A stretch of 64,000 bases of DNA from Pseudeuparius sepicola (taxonomy: Eukaryota; Arthropoda; Insecta; Coleoptera; Anthribidae), in the NCBI GenBank assembly GCA_963920635.1, contig OY987298.1, positions 114,938,035-115,002,034 on the forward strand, given 5' to 3'. Shown here piece after piece: positions 56,820-64,000 of the stretch; position 1 is the stretch's first letter; the number at the start of each line of letters is the position of its first letter. The notes below the pieces were generated by a model. That model was not told where the DNA came from. It ran no database searches and saw only the letters and a list, made by a program, of their open reading frames with translations. Made by a program: the position numbers and the translations under genes.

Positions 56820-56900
56820 TTTCCTTACCCCGGCCCCTCAGGAAATTTTTTTATTACGCCGCCCTTCCCCCGTTTAGATTTGCCTGGATCCGCCTCTGAT
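56820..56900 (-). repeat. probable hAT-like element end
   Basis: The minus strand reads CAGAGGCGGATCCAGGC followed by GC-rich sequence. No partner end found. Confidence 0.3.
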
Positions 56901-58207
56901 ATTGTAGCTTATTATACGTTATAATTTTAATTTTAAAATTTTAATTGAATAGGTTGTTCTAAGTAGATAAAAAAGAATAAAAAATCTTGAACTGAATAAA
57001 ATCTCATCTTTAATAACGTTGCCTGTAATTTTTTGTTTTCGGGCTTTCGATATAAGATAATCGGCTTATCTTCATTTATATCTATATCTACCATTTAAAA
57101 CTGAAAATTATGAACATACGAAAATATCAAAGCATTCCAATTTATTATCAAATCTGATACAAAGGCTGTAATATTTAAATCCTGTAGCAACTTTTTCTAA
57201 CGAATTTTTTAAATAATAAGAAAAAACGTTATGGAAAAATAATAATAAATTACTTACCCAATCTTATATACTTATAAGATGATTTTAGAATTGATAGACT
57301 CCGTAAGAGAAAGTTTTCAAAAGAATCATACTTAGAACTATTACGGGTTTCTATAATTTTTTGTAACAATGGATTAAATTACAACTACTGGTGCCACAGA
57401 AACACTATGTTTTCTGCACTGGTGTTTTCATTATTTATAAACAAATGTAGAAAGTTTATGAAAAAGCCCTAATAGCTGGTCCTAGTTACTAAATAATATA
57501 ACGTGCATTTGTAAAAAATTTTATCCATTACTAGCCACTCCTTGAATTATTGATTTTAAATACAAATTTCCAGAGATAAGGTACCTGCAAGAGATAATGA
57601 GGGATAAGGTAACTGCGACCGGCAATGTTGCAAATGTGAATTATTTTATAAAAATAAATGCCCAGCCCGTATCCAGAAGGTATAGTTAACGCCTCAAAAA
57701 AAGCTAGAACCACTAGGGACCTACCCCACTTAGAAAAGATTTTGTGAAGATCTTAATGTCTATTGCAATGAATTTGTAATATTATAATAATTGTTCTTTC
57801 AAATAAGTTAATAATAATAATTATTGTGATAAATACCTAAATACTACTTTCTGTTATTATCGAGATAATATTTTTCTAGGAAGATATTTGATGGTATACG
57901 TTAATAATTATTCTCCTTATCTAGAAATTGTAAAAGCCCTTTAGTTATTTCCATTTGCCATATATTTTCCATTTCGATATTTTGGTTATTCGTTATTTTG
58001 TGAATTAGATATTTACAGTTTTAATCACAGAAAATATACGCGGTAGATTGTGAATTCGATATTTATTCCTCATAGATAATTTCCGTTTCGATATTTTTCT
58101 GTAGTCGATATTTTCCCGCGGCGTCAATTTGTTTTTCGATGTTTTGTGTTCGATATGTTTCATATCGATATTTTTGTGTTGTATACTTTTTCCTAAACTC
58201 AAACACG

Positions 58208-59829
58208 CCGTGCGGCTTGATATAAGAAAATCTAGTTAAAAAGGAAACCACTTTAAATATTTCAGGCGCCCCTTTTTGCCTGCGTACCCTCCCAGAGCCA
58301 CATTTCCACATGCTCAATTGTGCATAATTCACGACCTAACTAAGCAGATCCTCGACCGGATCCATACTTTGTAGTCCTCCCCAACACGGTTCGCACATCG
58401 AGGGTTCCTTGCTTTACCTGAAACGGCCTGTCTTTGGGGCACCTGTGTGGAATAAGACACGGCGATTCGCGGCGTGGAAACCATATTGCCGGACTCGCTT
58501 TGTCTGAGGATGGTTACACAGACAGGGTTTGTAATGTAGATTTCGTGTAGGCGTTTCTATGCTGATGCGCCTGGATACAATCCCAAGTAACATTTAAAGT
58601 TGCATAAAAAACCTGAAGACGTTGTTGGGACCAATAATACAACTTGTCTATAGACGTAGATATCGTCCTTTTTACAGCTCCTCTATGACTGAATATGGAC
58701 GGTTGGAAACAGGTTTTCATGACTTTTCATAAAACTTTTATCTGACTTGATTGGATATGACTTTTATAAGTCCATTTGGTCGTGTAAATTCAAAGATACC
58801 TTAACGTCATAAAGAAGTAGCTCTAAAGTCGTGAAGATCTCTATTAATTATTACATTACCAATTAGTCGTAAATATGGCACGTAGTGTTATATCAACAAT
58901 CCAATATGACTAAATACAACGGTCTGATTTAATTTGACATACTTAATGCGAAGTCATATTGTGCAGTGTTAGGTTGTAATACGAAGACATTTCATTCTGT
59001 CTCGTAAGTGGTAAAAACGAAATTATACGTTGGTGATATTATGCAATAAAGCATCTCGGTTTTTGACGATTGTATACTCAACGGAATCTATTGTGAATTT
59101 TTATTTACTGTGAATATTATAAATATAGCTCGAAAATTTACAACGCGCCTTTAAAATAATGGAAAATAAAGGAAATGGAAGAAAAAATTTAAAATATGAA
59201 CGTGCTTTAAATTAAAATTTAAAGTGTTACAGTTATACAGGATCGTTCGATATATCGAAAATACATGTTTCCACTTAAATTTCTATGATTTGTGCCCACA
59301 AATTAAATTCGAAGTTTTGCCACTTTCGTAAGACAAACATGGTTGTCCTATTTAAGTGAATTTCTGATGGAAAACATTGCCGACGGTGCTTATATGACTT
59401 ATAGTAGTTGTAAAACTTCAATCAAACTACTAAGAGGTCATAAATAGTTCTAAAACTGTCAAACGACTATTAAGAGGTTATAAGTGACTAAAACTAAAAT
59501 CCAAATTACAGAATAAGTATTTATATGCGCATGCGCGTGGAGAGTTGTCTTTAGAAATTTCTGCAGTCCGGGGTAGGTGCCTCGCTAAGTTCGTAGTAGT
59601 GCTAGTAGTTATTAGTATAAAAAAATAATAATTTGTATGACAAAACTGCTTTAATACCAATTTTTTGTAACCGCTCGTCTATAACTTCCTGAGCATTTGT
59701 ATTTGCCCAGTCTTTTGTAAAACTCATACTAATTTTTAACAGATGCTGATATGCTTATATACTATCTTGTTACCGCTTTACATTTACTGTATGACATATG
59801 GCACATCATATTTATGATACAATAAATTA
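58208..59829. other. no gene; repeated TATGACTT-like words
   Basis: 58320-58510 is GC-richer. Between 58700 and 59500 the words TGACTT, AAGTCATA and TAGTCGT recur in both orientations, as do AAGAGGTCATAA and AAGAGGTTATAA (59430-59480). This may be an old element with subterminal repeats. Confidence 0.3.
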
Positions 59830-59893
59830 CACCTTGTATCTACATTTTTGGATTATTGAATTCTACACATTTTTCTGATTCCAACGAAGTATA

Positions 59894-60770
59894 CAGTGTG
59901 TCCACGGATAGAGTTCACGTAGGGTGTAAATGACAAAAAAAATTCGAGATGAAATTTGAGCTTCTGGGGATCAGCCCAGCTTGGCTTTAAACTAATTTGT
60001 GACATAATTTTACTTTCGAAAAATCACGTATGCCTTGGGAATTTTGAAAAAACTAATTTTCCTAATCAGTAACGTGCCCTTTCTGTAGGTTTTATGACAA
60101 AATGTTACTAAGGAAACTTGTTCAGAATGAAGAACTGAGTAGGTTTGCGAAATTTCGAAAGTCTATGCCTACTTTGATTTTTTGGCATTTTCCCCACTTT
60201 TCTTTAGAAAAGTGCACTTTGTGTAGCTTTCACATTAAAATGTTGTTAAGAAAACTTGTTCAGAATGAAAAACCGGATAGGTGTGAAAAATTTCAAAAGC
60301 CTAGGTCGACTTTGATTTTTGTGCGTTATAATTTTTTAGCAGAAAAAATCAAAGTCGACCTAGGCTTTTGAAATTTGTCACACCTATCCAGTTTTTCATT
60401 GTGAACAAGTTTTCTTAATAACATTTTAATGTGAAAGCTACCCAAAGTGCACTTTTCTGAAGAAAAGTGGAAAAAATCCCAAAAAATCAAAGTAGGCCTA
60501 GACTTTCGAAATATCGCAAACCTACTCAGTTCTTCATTCTGAACAAGTTTCCTTAATAACATTTTGTTGTAAAACCTACAGGAAGGGCACTTTACTGATG
60601 TGGGAAATTAGTTTTTTCAAAATTCCCAAGGCATACGTGATTTTTCGAAAGTAAAATTATGTCACAAATTAGTTTAAAACCAAGCAGGGCCGATCCCCAG
60701 AAGCTCAAATTTCAACTCGAAATTTTTTTGTCATTTACACCCTACGTGAACTCTATCCGTGGACACACTG
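59894..60770. mobile_element. large foldback nested at a TA
   Basis: TA on both sides; ends read CAGTGTGTCCACGGATAGAG. The two arms (59894-60319 and about 60341-60770) are inverted copies around a centre of about 20 bp. Each arm also contains a tandem duplication of about 140 bp (AAACTTGTTCAGAATGAA twice, spaced evenly). No protein is encoded; the open frames are arms read through. Confidence 0.9.
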
Positions 60771-61065
60771 TATATGTTATATGTTCGCTCCAAATGTTCG
60801 TTCAGAACTGAGCCTTTTTTGTGAGGGATTACTTCTTGGGTCATAGGTTGCCATGGAAGGCAAATGCCAAATTATAGTAATAATTATTGACAGTTTGAAA
60901 GGATATTTTATTTATTTTAAGATTTCAGAGAAAAATGAAGAAGAGAAATTAAGAGTGATGAGAATTTGTAAATAGTAACACAGTTAATAAACTTCGTCAG
61001 ATTTATTGTTTGAAATTTAATTTTGATTGAAAACGACAATAACATTTAGAAAAAGGATATACGTA

Positions 61066-61262
61066 TTACATATGCTTCACATGGCCTCCATCTTGCTCAA
61101 TGCATTTGTTGCTATTTGCTACTAACTTTCTGTTTATTGAGACAACGATAAAATTGCGGTCTTCAGTATTCAATATGTGGATTTCTACCCGAATTCTACC
61201 TTTCAGTTTTTCTACATTTCCCGGTCTGTCATAATAAATTTTGTTTTTTTAAATCACCCCAC
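61066..61262 (-). pseudogene. transposase C-terminal relic
   Basis: The minus strand reads WGDLKKQN, a frameshift, YDRPGNVEKLKGRIRVEI and, near the stop, NKCIEQDGGHVKHM. These match the DFFLWG-LK...VY and CI-NGGH blocks at the end of the two complete transposases. The catalytic domain is absent. Confidence 0.7.
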
Positions 61263-61667
61263 AAAAATATATAAATATATCTTTTTTCTAAATGTTATGG
61301 TTGTTTGCAATAAAAATTAAATTTTAAACAATAAATCTGACGAAGTTTAATAACTAAATTACTATTTAAAATTTCTCATTTCTCTCAATTTCCTTTCTTC
61401 ATTTTTCTCTGAAATCTTAAAATATCCCACTTTGTTTTTCAACGCGTGTATATGTATACTTGCAAATTGTCAATAATAATTATTATTACTATAATTTGGC
61501 ATTTGTCTTCCTTGGCAACCTATGACCCAAGGAGTAATCCCTCACAAAAAGAATCAGTTCTGAGCGAACGGTTGGAGCAAACATATAACGATATAACATA
61601 TATATTATATACTTAGTTGGAATTAGAAAAATGCGTAGAATTCAATAATCCAAAAATAGATAAGGTG

Positions 61668-61843
61668 TTCTATATAAAAAACAAAAGTTATGTCTGCCAC
61701 GGCTTTCTAGAACACACTGTATAAGGTCCAATAGTGCCACAAAAAACCTTTTATTGGTATCTAAAACTTTTGTAAAAAAACTTTTTTTCTAACCTCCAAA
61801 ACTAACAAGTTAAGGGGGGTGTAAATTTATAGTGAGCCACCCC
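61668..61843. other. MITE remains around the next insertion
   Basis: GAACACACTGTATA (about 61709-61722) looks like an element end; GTGAGCCACCC just before 61844 is the broken right end of a MITE completed at 62519 by AGCCACCCTGTAG. Confidence 0.35.
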
Positions 61844-62518
61844 ATATAGCGGATTAAATGTCGAGAGCGCCCTAGGCAAGCACCTCATCGGCGCCCCAAG
61901 CGTGAAAGTTCCTAAGAACGAGGAATTGTCTCATTGCATAGCTGGTAGTACGCTTCGGAAGCTCTAAATCTCTATAGAATTAAAGAATATCTTTTTTTTT
62001 ACTACTAACCTGAGAAATCACCATTATTTAACTCATTCCTCTAATGAGAAGTAATATTTCTCACCCTAGGTAAATAATGGTAATAAAAAAATACCTAGGT
62101 AAATAATGAACAATTTTCTATATTACATTTAAAGATTAGTGCCATTTTATCAGCTTGACAACTGAACTCCCAGGCTACTTGATATTTCGAAGTATTTGAA
62201 AAAAGCGAGAAATGACTAAAATAAACTAAAATATGGCAATATTTCAATGTTAGTAGTAAAAAAATTCTATATGCACTTCGGTTGAGAAGGCCATTATTTA
62301 CCTCGCATATTATATCCTTCGGCGCTACGCGCCTCAGGATATAAAAAAGCTCGGTATATAATGGCTCACTTCTCAACTTAAGTGTATAATATACTATTAT
62401 ATTGTGCATATTTACTGACACAATTAATTTCATGTTATTTATTTTTTCTTTGTTTAAAAATTCCGCGCGCGCGCCCCTAGGCACGTGCCTAGTTTGCCTT
62501 AGGGATAAGCCGCCTCTG
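61844..62518. mobile_element. hAT-like non-autonomous element
   Basis: AGCCACCC lies on both sides (61836-61843 and 62519-62526), an 8-bp target duplication as in hAT. The minus end reads CAGAGGCGGCTTA; the plus end CATATAGCGGATTA is a diverged partner. Both continue into GGCGC/CCTAGGCA-type sequence. The interior has a hairpin (ATATCCTTCGGCG...CCTCAGGATAT near 62310-62343) and no transposase. Confidence 0.65.
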
Positions 62519-62526
62519 AGCCACCC

Positions 62527-64000
62527 TGTAGATACATTCCTACTTTTACTACTGAACGTTTGCTTGTTCCCCCGCGTTTCTTAGAACTTCTGTAGAGGAA
62601 CCCATGTCTGGGTTACGTCCTTCCTTCTTGCTAGAAGCTAGAATTCTTAGACATTTCTATTACAATAGAACTTTTCACAATAAATTGTTGTCACAAAATT
62701 TTGTTCTACTAGAACAGCACGGGCCTTTTTTATTATGCAAATTCTCGGTAGAATATCGATGGTCATGTATTACCCAAATTGAAACCGAAATGGAAAATTG
62801 TCATTTAAATAAATAATAATTCAATTATATTTTACAATAGTTGCCCTTCCGACAAAATGGAAATATTTATTTCATATTTTTAATCAAAAAATGGCTGTCG
62901 AAATAAACATAGTTTATATATTTACCTAATTTAAATGCGGTGGACCCAATATCAAAATGGAATGTTACATGCAATGCAACGTCAAAGTAATCTAAAATAT
63001 TTTGCAATTTTCCATGCTTGTTTTATGCACATTGTATTCCACTGCTTATATTATATGAAAACATATTATACATAAGTAGAAAGGTATATCTACCTATTTC
63101 TTTCAGGTTTCGAGTTTGAAGGACCCTGTATGTATGTTTAACAGAATCGAATGTCAAATCCCAAATTCTGGACAATAATGGCTGCTTCAATATACTTTTA
63201 CCAAAGCACATACTACCAAAGTCTAGAGAATAGTATTTCTCTAGACTTTGATATTACCTCCGATTCGATTTTTGGGCATATTGGCCTCCACTGGAAATGA
63301 GCTTAGGTTTTTTTATCTGACTCTACAATCGAGTAGGTATCTGGCTTGAAACTAGCTGAAAGAAATTTTAAATCACCGAGAAATGAATGAAATTAGTATA
63401 TGAAGTAAGTAATATTTCATTTGGTTGAATGGCAAATAGTTACTGCTATTTTCTTTGGCGTGGCATTGTAATACACCACTAATTCTGTAAAATATTGAAA
63501 ATCAGTATTTTAGAAATATAATCACGATATTTCAGCGTGCAGATATTTGTGTCAACAACCTATTCAAAATAATATCAAAGACTGCCCGCTGAAATATAAT
63601 TAGACGACCAAAAGAATATTTACCTGAGTTTTATTGTGGGACACACTGTATAATATAATCATTTAGTTATTTCTAATGGGTCCAACATGTCCGTTATAGA
63701 AATTATATCAAAAGCAAGCAATGTTTTCAATGTATTGAAACTGAATTCACACACATTATAGGGATTATGTGGATTTGAATTATGTGACGTTTACGGTATA
63801 ATATTAATATTGCAGCTGGTATTGTGATATTTTAGGCGTGTTTAACACACCTAACGTGATTAATAATTCGAAAATTTATATACTTTGTATTTGGCCAGTA
63901 TTATACTGTTCAATACCGATGAAGGCAATTATTGTAAATGTTAAAAAAATGCAATCCAGTTGCTTTTCTCGAATATTATAACAGGCCCTTTACTAGTTTT
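62527..64000. other. no gene; hairpin and one element end
   Basis: A perfect hairpin CAAAGTCTAGAGAA/TTCTCTAGACTTTG is at 63217-63250. On the minus strand CAGTGTGTCCCACAATAAAA starts at about 63648 next to TA, an element end whose partner I did not find. The rest is plain AT-rich DNA. Confidence 0.4.

Larger units (their letters stand above)
55420..58207. mobile_element. candidate DNA transposon with subterminal AAAATATCGAA arrays
   Basis: AGTTTAGGAAAAA near 55426-55438 is mirrored by TTTTTCCTAAACT near 58187-58199. Inside each end lies about 250 bp of degenerate repeats: CACAAAATATCGAA on the left (55440-55670) and TTCGATATTTTGTG on the right (57960-58190). Inverted arrays at both ends suggest subterminal transposase-binding repeats of a CACTA- or hAT-like element. 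No transposase is seen in the 2.2-kb interior, and the exact ends and target duplication are not resolved. Confidence 0.45.
59830..61667 (-). mobile_element. Tc1/mariner deletion derivative, interrupted by a foldback
   Basis: TA (59828-59829) precedes CACCTTGTATCTACATTTTTGG, and the inverted end (CCAAAAATAGATAAGGTG, small indel) closes near 61667. Inverted arms of about 360 bp (59830-59893 plus 60771-61060 against about 61300-61667) share AACCTATGACCCAAG and AATCTGACGAAGTTTA. The foldback 59894-60770 sits inside the left arm. The centre holds a transposase C-terminus. Confidence 0.8.

Noticed and set aside
60102..60562. Two frames with repeated MLLRKLVQNE sequence
   Set aside because: They are the two arms and tandem units of the foldback element.

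Overview
The window looks like AT-rich insect nuclear DNA. It has no rRNA genes, no bacterial-style operons and no confident host gene. Almost everything recognisable is a transposable element: a Pao/BEL retrotransposon, an env-bearing Ty3/Gypsy (errantivirus-type) retroelement, two truncated Penelope-like elements (PLEs) with GIY-YIG domains, two full-length IS630-Tc1-mariner elements, a tRNA-derived SINE, and many small inverted-repeat (MITE or foldback) elements ending in CAGGGTG or CAGTGTG beside TA. These families fit an insect; I cannot fix the order (a beetle or another large-genome insect are both possible).

Layout. 1-0.24 kb: probable PLE 3' end. 0.9-12.4 kb: MITEs and foldbacks, one carrying a decayed transposase N-terminus. 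12.9-14.35 kb: PLE reverse transcriptase plus GIY-YIG on the minus strand, broken by frameshifts. 14.9-17.0 kb: a deletion derivative carrying a decayed transposase C-terminus, then a MITE. 19-22 kb: foldback, SINE and GC-rich patches. 23.6-24.5 kb: hAT-like MITE and CAAGAC-rich DNA. 25.06-31.29 kb: complete Pao/BEL element (minus strand) with LTRs identical by eye, a 5-bp target duplication and one homopolymer frameshift in the integrase. 31.4-32.8 kb: 5'-truncated PLE. 35.2-37.9 kb: Tc1/mariner element with an intact DD41D transposase and terminal inverted repeats (TIRs) of about 655 bp. 38.9-46.2 kb: env-bearing Gypsy element with intact gag, pol broken by one stop codon, and an open env whose frame suggests splicing. 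50.3-52.2 kb: second Tc1/mariner element with about 368-bp TIRs and a transposase shortened beside the third catalytic Asp. 53.6-63.7 kb: more derivatives, including a nest of a foldback inside a DD41D-type derivative beside a hAT-like insertion.

How the parts relate. The two autonomous-type Tc1/mariner transposases and four decayed transposase pieces (4.6, 15.4, 54.2 and 61.1 kb) suggest that one transposase group generated several of the TA-flanked MITEs. The two copies of an unidentified repeat (split by the BEL at 25-31 kb and by the DD41D element at 35-38 kb) give insertion order. The Gypsy element shows a tandem motif in its leader and a short hydrophobic leader ORF that stops at a splice donor; both are discussed as findings. 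All identifications come from reading motifs and comparing sequence by eye; no database search was possible.
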